This document shows positions 39,870 to 48,470 of a stretch of 64,000 bases of DNA, piece by piece; position 1 is the stretch's first letter, and every line of letters starts with the position of its first letter. The notes beneath the pieces are model-generated. The model was not told where the DNA came from. It saw nothing but the letters and a program-made list of their open reading frames with translations, and did not search any database. This DNA comes from an uncultured Piscirickettsiaceae bacterium (lineage in GTDB: Bacteria; Pseudomonadota; Gammaproteobacteria; Methylococcales; Cycloclasticaceae), in contig CAJXSK010000004.1 of the NCBI GenBank assembly GCA_913061075.1, positions 124,001 through 188,000 on the forward strand, given 5' to 3'. The position numbers were made by a program, and so were the translations under genes.

Positions 39870-40649
39870 ATGAAGTTAAGTTATACCCAAGCAGGAGAAA
39901 GTGGGCCACCTTTAGTCATAATGCACGGCCTATTCGGCAGCGCAAGAAATTGGCAAGGCATTGCCAAGCAGTTAGCAAACCATTACACAGTCTATGCGTT
40001 AGACTTGCGTAACCATGGTTTATCTCCTCATGCAGCTACGATGGGTTATCAAGAAATGGCTGGCGATGTGGTCAAGTTTTTAGATAATCAACAAATAACG
40101 GACTCAGTAATTCTTGGGCACAGTATGGGTGGCAAAGTGGCAATGGAATTAGCTTTGAGCCAACCGGACCGTGTGAATAAGCTTGTGGTTGTGGATATCG
40201 CTCCCGTTACATATAAGCATGACTTTAACGATATTTTAGACGGCTTGTTTAGTATTCCGTTGGATAATGTCACCTCAAGGAAAGACGCAGACCAATACCT
40301 AGCAAGAACAATTAAAACATTAAGTCTTCGTCAATTTTTACTACAAAACTTAGTGAAAATGCCTGATAACGGTTATCAATGGCGGGTTAATTTAAATAGC
40401 ATTCAAAAAAACATGAATCACATTATGGGGTTTCTTGAGGCCAAGTCGAGCAACTCATTTAGTAAGAAAGCATTATTTATTCGTGGTGGGGCTTCTAGCT
40501 ACTTATCACCTTCTCACCAAGTTAGAGCGTTAGACTTATTTCCTAATGGCAAGGTTGAAACGGTGAATAAAGCAGGGCATTGGCCGCATGTGGAATCACC
40601 TCATGTGTTTTTGGGTCTTTTAACGCCATTTTTAGCTGAAATAGCGTAA
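39870..40649 (+). CDS. Alpha/beta-hydrolase (YbfF-like esterase)
   Basis: A 259-residue cytosolic alpha/beta hydrolase. The oxyanion region HGLFGSARNWQGIA (about 19-32), nucleophile elbow LGHSMGGKVAM with the Ser near residue 92, an acidic residue in the ALFIRGGASSYLSP region and the final His in NKAGHWPHVESPH make a complete triad. Motif order and length are those of YbfF/acyl-CoA-type esterases of E. coli; the natural substrate is undetermined. Its ATG follows the previous stop by one base, so translation is coupled. Confidence 0.88.
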   Translation: MKLSYTQAGESGPPLVIMHGLFGSARNWQGIAKQLANHYTVYALDLRNHGLSPHAATMGYQEMAGDVVKFLDNQQITDSVILGHSMGGKVAMELALSQPDRVNKLVVVDIAPVTYKHDFNDILDGLFSIPLDNVTSRKDADQYLARTIKTLSLRQFLLQNLVKMPDNGYQWRVNLNSIQKNMNHIMGFLEAKSSNSFSKKALFIRGGASSYLSPSHQVRALDLFPNGKVETVNKAGHWPHVESPHVFLGLLTPFLAEIA

Positions 40650-40691
40650 ATCGACTATAAAGTTTTACCGCTATTTGCCGATACATTGGCT

Positions 40692-41840
40692 ATGAAGATA
40701 ATAATAACCATCGCTAGCGCACTATTAAGTGTTCTTTTTTGCTTAAATGCCAACGCTCACTCATATCAAGCGCCAGTAACCAACTCACAATGGCAATTTA
40801 CAGGTAGCCGAGTTGCGTGCCATTTATCGCACTCAGTTCCTAAATATGGTGTTGGGGTTTTTAATCAACGTTCTGGTGAGCCATTAGAATTTAAGCTTCG
40901 AGCTGAAGCCTATGTACCATCTGTTCAAACAGCGGTATTAACGTCTGTGCCACCTAGGTGGATGCATGATGCGCCTACGTATAAGTTGGCGTCATTAAAA
41001 GCGTCTGCTAAAACGTTGACGGTAAAAAGTGATGCATCTGAAAGGATGTTGCAAGAATTATCTAGTGGCATGTTTCCTCAGTTCAAATATAAAGCCAACC
41101 ATACGAAGGTGGTTGTTGGTATTTCATCCATAAATTTTCTTGATGCGATGAGTCAGTTTGAAGCCTGCCGACAAAATTTATTGCCATACAGTCGCGGTGA
41201 GGTCCATCAACAGTTGGCTTTGTTCACCCAAAATAGCGCATTGGTGACACACAAGAATCGGAAGCTATTGAACAAAGCAAGTACTTATATTAAAGAAGCT
41301 GGCGACAAAGAACGTATTTATTTAGTGAGTGGTACCGAAGCGTTTTCAGTAAAAGATGGCCGCCGAATCTATGATAAGCGTATTCAAAGTATTCGCGAAC
41401 AGTTGCAACAGTCCGGGTTGTCTGAAGATAGAGTGATTGCATTAGCTGACCCAGAGGCACTGGATACACCTGAAGGAAGCATACGTTTAAAAGTTGCAGG
41501 GCCAGAACCATTTAAGCAAATATTCTTCAACTCGGGTTCCATTAAGTTAAGCGAAAAAGATAAGTCTAAATTAGACTACATGTTAGAGTATTTACGATTA
41601 CAAAACCCGAAAGGGAAGCTTGTATTAAAAGGCCATACGGATAGTAAAGGTAGTCGTTTTGCCAATAGTAAAGTGGCTAAAAAGCGTGTTAATGTGGTTA
41701 AAAAATACCTGGAATCTAAAGGCGTAAAAACGAAAAAGATACTGACCAAATCATATGGTGAGAGTAAGCCGACAACAACGAATAGGTATCCAGGTGGTCG
41801 ACAATTAAATAGGCGCGTTGAAATTTCAATTATAGGATAG
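40692..41840 (+). CDS. MotY-like flagellar/envelope protein with OmpA C-terminus
   Basis: A secreted OmpA-family protein of 382 residues from the ATG at 40692; a TTG six bases upstream would add two residues, and no clear ribosome site decides. A signal peptide ends near residue 22. Residues 25-165 resemble the N-terminal domain of MotY, the sodium-motor T-ring protein (YQAPVTNSQWQFTGSRVACHLSHSVP, then AVLTSVPPRWM, then VVVGISSINFLDAMSQFEAC). The end (278-382) is a normal OmpA peptidoglycan-binding domain (GHTDSKG, RRVEISI). Between them lies an additional OmpA-like stretch (about 178-250). MotY proper is ~290 residues, so this protein is longer. No flagellar genes lie nearby. Confidence 0.8.
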   Translation: MKIIITIASALLSVLFCLNANAHSYQAPVTNSQWQFTGSRVACHLSHSVPKYGVGVFNQRSGEPLEFKLRAEAYVPSVQTAVLTSVPPRWMHDAPTYKLASLKASAKTLTVKSDASERMLQELSSGMFPQFKYKANHTKVVVGISSINFLDAMSQFEACRQNLLPYSRGEVHQQLALFTQNSALVTHKNRKLLNKASTYIKEAGDKERIYLVSGTEAFSVKDGRRIYDKRIQSIREQLQQSGLSEDRVIALADPEALDTPEGSIRLKVAGPEPFKQIFFNSGSIKLSEKDKSKLDYMLEYLRLQNPKGKLVLKGHTDSKGSRFANSKVAKKRVNVVKKYLESKGVKTKKILTKSYGESKPTTTNRYPGGRQLNRRVEISIIG

Positions 41841-41867
41841 CGCCTACAACACCTTTCACCAATCAGG

Positions 41868-41873
41868 TATAAT
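41868..41873 (+). promoter_or_regulatory. Possible -10 element of argG
   Basis: TATAAT occurs in the 70-bp spacer before argG, 38 bp ahead of its ATG. No good -35 hexamer is found at the standard spacing, so it is only a candidate. Confidence 0.3.
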
Positions 41874-41910
41874 TTACGATTATTAAAATTTAAGTCGTGA
41901 GTTATTCAAC

Positions 41911-43128
41911 ATGTCAAAACAAGCCGTAAATAAAGTTGTCCTTGCCTACTCGGGCGGTCTGGACACATCCGTTATTCTTAAATGGTTAGAAGATGTTTAC
42001 GATTGCGAAGTCGTTACGTTTACTGCCGATTTAGGTCAAGGTGAGGAAGTGGAACCTGCTCGCGCAAAGGCCGCCGCTTATGGCATTAAAGAAATTTATA
42101 TTGATGACTTAAAAGAAGAGTTTGTTCGCGACTTTGTATTCCCAATGTTTCGTGCCAATACGATTTATGAAGGCGAATATTTGTTGGGCACCTCTATTGC
42201 TCGCCCACTTATTTCAAAACGATTAATTGAAATTGCGAATGAAACGGGTGCTGATGCTATTTCGCATGGTGCTACGGGAAAAGGTAATGACCAGGTTCGT
42301 TTTGAGCTAGGTGCTTACGCGCTAAAGCCAGATGTGAAAATTATTGCTCCATGGCGTGAATGGGATTTGAATTCGCGTGATTCATTACTGGCCTATGCTG
42401 AAAAAGCGGGTATTGCGGTTGAAATGAAACGCGGTAAAAAATCACCGTATTCAATGGATGCCAATTTATTACATATTTCTTATGAAGGCGATATTTTGGA
42501 AGACCCTTGGGTTGAGCCAGAAGAGGATATGTGGCGTTGGTCAGTGTCACCAGAGGCAGCACCAAGCGAGCCAACGTATATTGAATTGGACTATAAAGCG
42601 GGCGATATCGTTGCGATTGATGGTCAAGCTATGTCACCTGCTAATGTGTTAGCAGAATTAAATAAAGTGGGTGGTGCTAACGGCATTGGCCGTGCGGATA
42701 TCGTTGAAAACCGTTATGTGGGTATGAAAGCACGTGGCTGTTATGAAACGCCGGGTGGGACTATTATGTTAAAAGCACATAGAGCCATAGAGTCTATTAC
42801 GCTTGATCGTGAAGTCACGCATTTAAAAGATGAACTAATGCCTCGTTACGCGAGCTTAATTTATAACGGTTACTGGTGGAGTCCAGAACGTGAAATGTTG
42901 CAAACAATGATTGATGCATCTCAAGTGACGGTGAATGGTCGTATTCGTTTAAAACTCTACAAAGGTAATGTGATTGTTGTAGGTCGTGAATCGGCCACCG
43001 ATAGCTTATTCGACGAAAATATTGCGACGTTTGAAGACGATGGCGGCGCGTATGATCAAAAAGATGCAGAAGGATTCATTAAATTAAATGCGCTGCGTAT
43101 GCGAATTGCGGCAAGAAAACGTAGCTAG
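41911..43128 (+). CDS. argG: Argininosuccinate synthase
   Basis: A 405-residue PP-loop ATP pyrophosphatase that joins citrulline and aspartate in arginine synthesis. The PP-loop is at residues 11-20 ([10 protein letters not shown]). Conserved segments follow: [37 protein letters not shown], and [20 protein letters not shown]. Length is normal. It is a single gene, 70 bp after the MotY-like gene and followed by a hairpin. ArgB in the same window belongs to the same pathway but is in a separate operon. Confidence 0.97.
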   Translation: MSKQAVNKVVLAYSGGLDTSVILKWLEDVYDCEVVTFTADLGQGEEVEPARAKAAAYGIKEIYIDDLKEEFVRDFVFPMFRANTIYEGEYLLGTSIARPLISKRLIEIANETGADAISHGATGKGNDQVRFELGAYALKPDVKIIAPWREWDLNSRDSLLAYAEKAGIAVEMKRGKKSPYSMDANLLHISYEGDILEDPWVEPEEDMWRWSVSPEAAPSEPTYIELDYKAGDIVAIDGQAMSPANVLAELNKVGGANGIGRADIVENRYVGMKARGCYETPGGTIMLKAHRAIESITLDREVTHLKDELMPRYASLIYNGYWWSPEREMLQTMIDASQVTVNGRIRLKLYKGNVIVVGRESATDSLFDENIATFEDDGGAYDQKDAEGFIKLNALRMRIAARKRS

Positions 43129-43136
43129 CAAAAAAA

Positions 43137-43159
43137 CGCCCTCCAAGTTGCAGAGGGCG
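43137..43159. terminator. GC-rich stem-loop after argG
   Basis: A 7-bp stem (CGCCCTC at 43137-43143, GAGGGCG at 43153-43159) with a 9-base loop begins 8 bp after the argG stop. Downstream on the plus strand come A residues, not T; the A run lies upstream, so the T run would exist only on a minus-strand transcript. Position favours an argG terminator; structure favours the opposite direction. Confidence 0.45.
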
Positions 43160-43276
43160 AAAAGGACTCTTATGTTCGAATGAGGTCGAGAGCGCAGTAA
43201 ATAAGCAAGGATAATAGGGTATCCGTCATTACTGTTAAGAGTTGCAAATAGAATACTGCGTTTTTTGGCGGTTGGA

Positions 43277-43297
43277 AATGTGGCAAATTGTCGCACC
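43277..43297. promoter_or_regulatory. Candidate operator upstream of the CobW gene
   Basis: The right half TGTCGCACC (43289-43297) is identical to that of the perfect palindrome at 44278-44298; the left half matches 5 of 9 bases. It sits 27 bp before the proposed CobW start codon, where a repressor or activator could control transcription. The regulator is not in this window. Confidence 0.45.
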
Positions 43298-43324
43298 TTG
43301 AAAAGCCTTAGGGAATCACCGATT

Positions 43325-44260
43325 ATGCATTCTCAAAACAAGTTATCGAATATTCCAACTCATGTCTTTATGGGTTTTTTGGGTTCGGGTAAAACGAGCG
43401 CGATTCTAAATCTATTTGAACAAAAGCCGAAAGGTGAGCGTTGGGCGGTGCTTGTTAATGAGTATGGCAAACTTGGTATTGATGGAGCGCATTACCAATC
43501 GGAAGGCGTTACGGTAAAAGAAATCCCGGGTGGTTGCATGTGCTGTGCGGCGGGTGTGCCCATGCGGGTCGCCATAAATCAACTACTTCGAGCATCTCGC
43601 CCCGATAGATTGTTTATAGAAACAAGCGGCTTAGGCCATCCTGATGGTGTGTTAAAAACCCTCACAGACGAACACTTCAAGACAGTACTATCATTAAAAG
43701 CGAACATATGTCTCGTTGATCCAGAAAAGCTCCTAAACCCTTTAATGTACACGAGCGGTTTGTTTGAACAACAAATTGCGCTAGCTGATGTATTGGTGGC
43801 TAACAAAGTTGACATAGCATCGGATGAAGCTATATCGAAATTCGATGCGTTAGCGGATACATTTGTATTGGCTAAATTTGCTATCGTTAAAACATCCTTT
43901 GGGGCAATGAACACTGACTGGTTAACGTGGGATAGTGCTGAGGGGCGAGAAAAAGATGTTGTTAGTTTAAATGTTGAAAATGAACGTCAACAACACAATA
44001 TAATGGTTGTTAGTAAAAAATTTGATGGGAAGGTGGTTTTTTCTCTACAACAGCTCAAGCGTTTATTTGTTGAGCTAAAGCCCATTCGAATAAAAGCCAT
44101 TTGCTATACAGATGATGGTTGGGTGTTGCTCAGTGGTGAAGGGAAACGGTTGTCTGTTAGCCATGTTACTGTTCAAGAAGAAAGTCGATTTGATGTCATT
44201 GTGTCCTCAAAACAGTCGCAGGCAGAGCTTATTGAGGCGCTTGAAAAGGTCAGCAGATGA
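43325..44260 (+). CDS. COG0523/CobW-family GTPase (metal chaperone-like)
   Basis: A G3E P-loop GTPase. Walker A GFLGSGKT is at residues 17-24, the metal-binding CxCC motif C71-M-C-C74 follows a conserved Gly-Gly, and the NKVD base-specificity motif is present. The C-terminal CobW domain lies at about 220-310. The family delivers metals such as zinc, nickel or cobalt to client proteins. I use the ATG at 43325 because its N-terminus begins next to the P-loop strand; longer readings with TTG start at 43265 overlap the candidate operator. Its place just before a TonB-dependent receptor, with a shared upstream motif, suggests a metal uptake and delivery pair. Confidence 0.88.
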   Translation: MHSQNKLSNIPTHVFMGFLGSGKTSAILNLFEQKPKGERWAVLVNEYGKLGIDGAHYQSEGVTVKEIPGGCMCCAAGVPMRVAINQLLRASRPDRLFIETSGLGHPDGVLKTLTDEHFKTVLSLKANICLVDPEKLLNPLMYTSGLFEQQIALADVLVANKVDIASDEAISKFDALADTFVLAKFAIVKTSFGAMNTDWLTWDSAEGREKDVVSLNVENERQQHNIMVVSKKFDGKVVFSLQQLKRLFVELKPIRIKAICYTDDGWVLLSGEGKRLSVSHVTVQEESRFDVIVSSKQSQAELIEALEKVSR

Positions 44261-44277
44261 GCTGCTCCAAAACAAGG

Positions 44278-44298
44278 GGTGCGACAATATGTCGCACC
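44278..44298. promoter_or_regulatory. Perfect 9-3-9 palindrome before the TonB receptor
   Basis: GGTGCGACA, three bases, then TGTCGCACC: a perfect inverted repeat with 9-bp arms. It lies 17 bp after the CobW stop and 60 bp before the receptor start. The same half-site occurs 27 bp before the CobW gene. The arrangement suits a dimeric repressor site; I cannot match it to a known regulator. A hairpin role in mRNA is an alternative. Confidence 0.55.
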
Positions 44299-44358
44299 TC
44301 ACAGGATATTTAACGCTGTAAAATCCTTTTGTTGTAAAAATACAAAAGAGATGGTTTT

Positions 44359-46419
44359 ATGAAACAGTTTAAATTAAGTTTATTATCAACGGCTATTGTT
44401 GCAATGTCTGCACAAGCAGCTGATTACAGTAATCAGACGATTATTGTAGAAGGTACCAGCATGCGCCCAGGCGCGTTTGGTGTTGCGCCAGATTCGTCTG
44501 CGTTAAAAGACACAGCAGCATTATTAAAGAGAGTACCCGGTGCAAACATTAACCGTAATGGCCCGTTAACAGGCATTGCTTCATACCGTGGCCAATATGG
44601 CGCGCGCGTTAATACGGTGGTAGACGGTATGTCATGGAAAGAAGTAGGGCCAAACAGTATGGATCCCCCACTAAGTCATGTTCCTGCATCATTGACTGAA
44701 ACACTCACCGTTTACCGCGGTATTGCGCCGGTTAGTAGTGGTATTGAAACAACCGGTGGCACCATAGTTGCTGAGTCTCGCAAAAGTAAGTTTGGGCAAG
44801 GCGCTGATTTTGAGTCCCATGGTGTGGGCACAATAGGTTATAGCTCAGTAGATGATGGCCTCACAGCCAGCGTATTTACAGAATATTCTAATGAAAACCA
44901 TCGGCTGCATTTAAGTCGAAGCCTTGAAAAAGGCAGTGACTATGAATTTGATGGCAGTGATACGGTTGACCCAAGCCAATATGACCGTGATGCATATACA
45001 GTGGGTTATGGCTTCCGCCAAGGCGTGCATGATGTTGGCTTTAATTACAGCAATAATGATACAGGCCATACAGGCACACCATCATTACCGATGGATATTA
45101 TGTCAGTAAGAGGCGGTATATTGTCTGCCGATTACAGCGTACAACTTGGCGCAGGCCGTTCATTAGAAACGTCATATTACTACCAAGATATGCGTCACTG
45201 GATGAATAATTTCCAATTGAGACCTAATGGTGCTCTTGCTAGCCAGTTTAGACAAGCGCAAACCGAAGTGGATGGTGGTGGTTTATCGGCTGTTTATAAA
45301 ATGCAAGCGTCGGGCGGAGAATTAAGTATTGGCCTAGAAGGGGATGAGTCGAATCACGAAACATACATTTCTGATCCGACGTCACCTTTCTTTGTGGATA
45401 ATTTTAACGGTGTTGAGCGTGACAGGTATTCTGTCTTTACAGAGTGGGATGGAGCGATTGGCGAGGGTTTAAATCTAGAAGCTGGTCTGCGCTATACACG
45501 TATTGATATGGATGCTGGTGATGTTGATATTATTGGCGGTGCACCGTTACCAGCGCGTAATTTGCGTGATGCGTTTAACGCCAGTGACCGTTCAGAGTCG
45601 GATGATAATTGGGATGTAAGCTTAGTTGCTACGCAACAAATGTCGAATGAATTATCAGTAGAAGTTGGCTTCGCTCGTAAAACACGTTCAGCATCTTACC
45701 AAGAGCGTTACCTTTGGTTGCCGTTGGAAGCGACCAGTGGTTTAGCAGATGGGCGTTTGTATATTGGTGATATTAATTTAGACCCAGAGGTCGCTTACCA
45801 GTTTGAACTGGGTGCAGAATTTGCTTCAGGCAATTTATACTTTGCGCCACGTGCTTTCTATCATCGCATAAATGACTATATTCAAGGTGAAGCGAGCACA
45901 AATGGTTTTGCTAATATGGTTTCAATGGCAAATTCAGGCCAAGGTGCGTTGCAGTTCGCTAACGTAGATGCAGAGTTATATGGCATGGATGTTGAGTGGG
46001 GTTATGAGCTAGGTTCGAACTTACGTTTAGATGGCACAGTAAGCTACGTTCGTGGCAAACGACGTGATGGTGGTGATAATTTGTATCGAATTGCTCCACT
46101 AAACACACGGGCTCAGCTAACGTTTGAACAAGATAACTGGTCTGTGGCGACTGAAGTGGAAGCATACTCAGCTCAAAATGATGTTGCAGCTTACAATGCC
46201 GAGCAAAAAACTGGCGGATATGGCTTGTTGCATGTAAGAGCTGAACTGCAGCCTGCGCTAGGCTTTAATGTTGGCTTAGGTGTAGAAAATATTTTAGATA
46301 AAAACTACGCGGACCACACATCAGCAATTAATAGGGCGGCAGGTTCGGATGTAGCGGTGGGTGATAAAGTGCCAGGCCAAGGAAGAAACGTGTACTTAAC
46401 AGCGAGTTATGAATGGTAG
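44359..46419 (+). CDS. TonB-dependent outer-membrane receptor
   Basis: A 686-residue outer-membrane active transporter driven by TonB. A signal peptide (residues 1-20, cut after AQA) is followed by a TonB-box-like strand (QTIIVEGTS), a plug domain (about 35-145, TAALLKRVPGANINRNGP to ETTGGTIVAE), and a 22-strand barrel rich in aromatic alternating strands ending with the terminal Trp of NVYLTASYEW. The ligand cannot be read from sequence. Next to a CobW GTPase and with the same upstream motif, a metal or metal-complex substrate is plausible. A terminator follows. Confidence 0.93.
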   Translation: MKQFKLSLLSTAIVAMSAQAADYSNQTIIVEGTSMRPGAFGVAPDSSALKDTAALLKRVPGANINRNGPLTGIASYRGQYGARVNTVVDGMSWKEVGPNSMDPPLSHVPASLTETLTVYRGIAPVSSGIETTGGTIVAESRKSKFGQGADFESHGVGTIGYSSVDDGLTASVFTEYSNENHRLHLSRSLEKGSDYEFDGSDTVDPSQYDRDAYTVGYGFRQGVHDVGFNYSNNDTGHTGTPSLPMDIMSVRGGILSADYSVQLGAGRSLETSYYYQDMRHWMNNFQLRPNGALASQFRQAQTEVDGGGLSAVYKMQASGGELSIGLEGDESNHETYISDPTSPFFVDNFNGVERDRYSVFTEWDGAIGEGLNLEAGLRYTRIDMDAGDVDIIGGAPLPARNLRDAFNASDRSESDDNWDVSLVATQQMSNELSVEVGFARKTRSASYQERYLWLPLEATSGLADGRLYIGDINLDPEVAYQFELGAEFASGNLYFAPRAFYHRINDYIQGEASTNGFANMVSMANSGQGALQFANVDAELYGMDVEWGYELGSNLRLDGTVSYVRGKRRDGGDNLYRIAPLNTRAQLTFEQDNWSVATEVEAYSAQNDVAAYNAEQKTGGYGLLHVRAELQPALGFNVGLGVENILDKNYADHTSAINRAAGSDVAVGDKVPGQGRNVYLTASYEW

Positions 46420-46443
46420 TAGTTTAATATTGTATCAATAAAC

Positions 46444-46468
46444 AACGCGGACTTGTTCCGCGTTTTTT
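46444..46468 (+). terminator. Rho-independent terminator after the TonB receptor
   Basis: An 8-bp stem (AACGCGGA at 46444-46451, TCCGCGTT at 46457-46464) with a 5-base loop is followed by TTTT (then ATT). It starts 25 bp after the receptor stop. Confidence 0.88.
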
Positions 46469-46535
46469 ATTGAAAGTAGAATCTTTTTACAGCGCATGTT
46501 AACATTAGATAATAATAATAAAGAGTAACAAAGCG

Positions 46536-47855
46536 ATGCGATTTTTATCTAAGATTCAATACTTCATTACTCTGCTATTAATTGGTTTTACTACGGTCAG
46601 TTTCGCGGGTGGTGGGTACTTCTCAATTGGTTATGGTCCCACAGCAAAACAAACAGCCGGGGCAGTAACGGCTGTAGCTGGTGATGCATATGCTGGCGCT
46701 TCAAATCCTGCAAAGTTGACTGCTTCAGGCAATAAATTTGAAATAGGGACTGAGATATTCAACCCATACCGAGAAGTTAAGCGTACGGGAGCAACGGGCC
46801 CAGCGGCAATTTATAATTTTAAATCGAAGAGTAGAAATTCCCTCTTCTTTATCCCAGAGATGGCCTATTCTCACCAAGTAAACGATAAGCTTGCCGTAGG
46901 TGTTACTGCGTATGCGAATGGTGGATTGAATAGTGAATATAATGACACGACTGGCATACCCGGAACTAGTGCTAGCCCTGCAGCGTGTGGAGTACGACCA
47001 GGTAACTTCTTTGGAGGTTGTGGTGAAGCGGGGTTTGATTTAGCACAATTAATCATAGCGCCTACTGTTGCATGGGAAGTTGCGCCGGGGCATAGCATTG
47101 GCGTTGCACCATTAATTGCTATTCAGCGCTATAAGGCATTTGGCTTGCAGGCTTTTCAAGGGGTTTCGCGTTACCCAAATAATCAAAGCAATAAAGGCTA
47201 TGACCACGCATTAGGTGCAGGTGTGCGGATAGGCTGGTTTGGTGAAATCACACCATGGCTTAGCTTAGGTGCGGCCTATGCGACGAAAGTTTACATGCAA
47301 GATTTCGACAAATATAAAGGTTTGTTTACTGATGGTAGTTTTGATATACCGGCAAACTATAGTATTGGAGCTGCCATTAAACCGAACGATGACTGGTTAA
47401 TAGCAGTTGATGTTCAACGTATTATGTTTAAAGACGTTGGGGCGGTCGGTAATAGCCTGCTTAATTCATTGGTTAATCCGGTATCAAACCCACTCGGAGA
47501 TTCATCAGGCAGTGGTTTTGGTTGGAGTAGAGATCAAACCAATTATCGATTGGGTGTTACGCATTTTGCAACGCCTCGCTTAACACTGAGAGGCGGTTAT
47601 GCTTACGGTGAGCGAGCCTATGGCAATGGACTAAAATCGACTACTTTTAGTTTGTTAACACCGAATCCAATTCACCAAGCAACGTTAGGCTTGAGTTGGA
47701 AAACAACGACAGGTGATGAAATGCATTTTGCATTGATACATTACTTCGAAGAAACATTGACAGGCCCGTCAGCACTTTTTCCTGGTGCTAGAGAGTCAGT
47801 TACACCACATGTCAATGCGGTTAGCGTGACCTATAGTTGGGCTTTGTCAGAATAA
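46536..47855 (+). CDS. FadL/OmpP1-type outer-membrane channel
   Basis: A 439-residue outer-membrane protein. The N-terminal signal peptide ends near residue 24 (SFAGGG). The rest has FadL/TodX-like features: an early NPA motif (AGASNPAKL, near residue 57) as in the FadL hatch region, alternating amphipathic strands, and a C-terminal strand VSVTYSWALSE. FadL proteins move hydrophobic substrates such as fatty acids or aromatic hydrocarbons across the outer membrane by lateral diffusion. The substrate here is unknown. Its stop codon overlaps the end of thiE by 9 bp (convergent). Confidence 0.85.
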   Translation: MRFLSKIQYFITLLLIGFTTVSFAGGGYFSIGYGPTAKQTAGAVTAVAGDAYAGASNPAKLTASGNKFEIGTEIFNPYREVKRTGATGPAAIYNFKSKSRNSLFFIPEMAYSHQVNDKLAVGVTAYANGGLNSEYNDTTGIPGTSASPAACGVRPGNFFGGCGEAGFDLAQLIIAPTVAWEVAPGHSIGVAPLIAIQRYKAFGLQAFQGVSRYPNNQSNKGYDHALGAGVRIGWFGEITPWLSLGAAYATKVYMQDFDKYKGLFTDGSFDIPANYSIGAAIKPNDDWLIAVDVQRIMFKDVGAVGNSLLNSLVNPVSNPLGDSSGSGFGWSRDQTNYRLGVTHFATPRLTLRGGYAYGERAYGNGLKSTTFSLLTPNPIHQATLGLSWKTTTGDEMHFALIHYFEETLTGPSALFPGARESVTPHVNAVSVTYSWALSE

Positions 47856-48470
47856 TTTAGAAAAAGCCTGGCATGCTTGTCGCGTGTCAGGCTTTGCAAA
47901 CACACCTTCTACGACAGCAACAAAATTAGCACCTGCTTCAATAATAGGTGAGGCATTGCTACGCATTATTCCACCTATCGCAACGATAGGCAGGTTGATG
48001 TTTTTCTTAGCATTATTAAGAGTGTCTATATTTGCTAATGGTGTGCCGGGTTTGGTGCCGGAGTTGAAAAACCGACCAAAGGCGACATAGTCGGCCCCTT
48101 GTTCTTGCGCGGTGATCGCAAGCGACACGTTGTGATGACAAGTGACACCGACAATAGCGTGTTCCCCTAATAATTCACGTGCATTTTGTACAGAGCCATC
48201 AGACTGACCTAAATGCACGCCTTCTGCTTTACACGCTAACGCCAATGTTGAGTCGTCGTTAATAATTAATGGGACGCCGTAGCCTAAGCATAATGTATGT
48301 AATGTATTAGCACGTTCCAATCTTTCTTCAGCAGAATTGGTTTTATCACGGTATTGCAGTAAAGCAATGCCGCCTATTAAAGCTTGTTCAACTTTAGAAT
48401 ATAGCGCACTCGAATCTAAGCTATCAGGCGTAATAGCGTATAAGCCGTTATTAGGCAGCTTGTCCTTCAT
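47847..48470 (-). CDS. thiE: Thiamine phosphate synthase
   Basis: A 207-residue TIM-barrel enzyme joining HMP pyrophosphate and thiazole phosphate to thiamine phosphate. The pyrophosphate-binding regions are YRDKTNSAEERLERA, LIINDDSTLALACKAEGVHLGQSD and ADYVAFGRFFNSGTKPG, with the C-terminal VVAIGGIMRSNA. Its ATG overlaps the thiD stop by 4 bp, so thiD and thiE are translated together. No TPP riboswitch is recognisable upstream, and an IS element lies there. Confidence 0.93.
   Translation of the reverse strand: MKDKLPNNGLYAITPDSLDSSALYSKVEQALIGGIALLQYRDKTNSAEERLERANTLHTLCLGYGVPLIINDDSTLALACKAEGVHLGQSDGSVQNARELLGEHAIVGVTCHHNVSLAITAQEQGADYVAFGRFFNSGTKPGTPLANIDTLNNAKKNINLPIVAIGGIMRSNASPIIEAGANFVAVVEGVFAKPDTRQACQAFSKLF

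Noticed and set aside
43084-43296. Minus-strand frame of 70 residues in the argG-cobW spacer
   Set aside because: It overlaps the argG end and the stem-loop, and shows no protein-like pattern.
43265-43324. Longer N-terminus for the CobW protein beginning at TTG 43265
   Set aside because: The extra 20 residues have no family counterpart and would overlap the candidate operator; ATG 43325 is adjacent to the P-loop strand.
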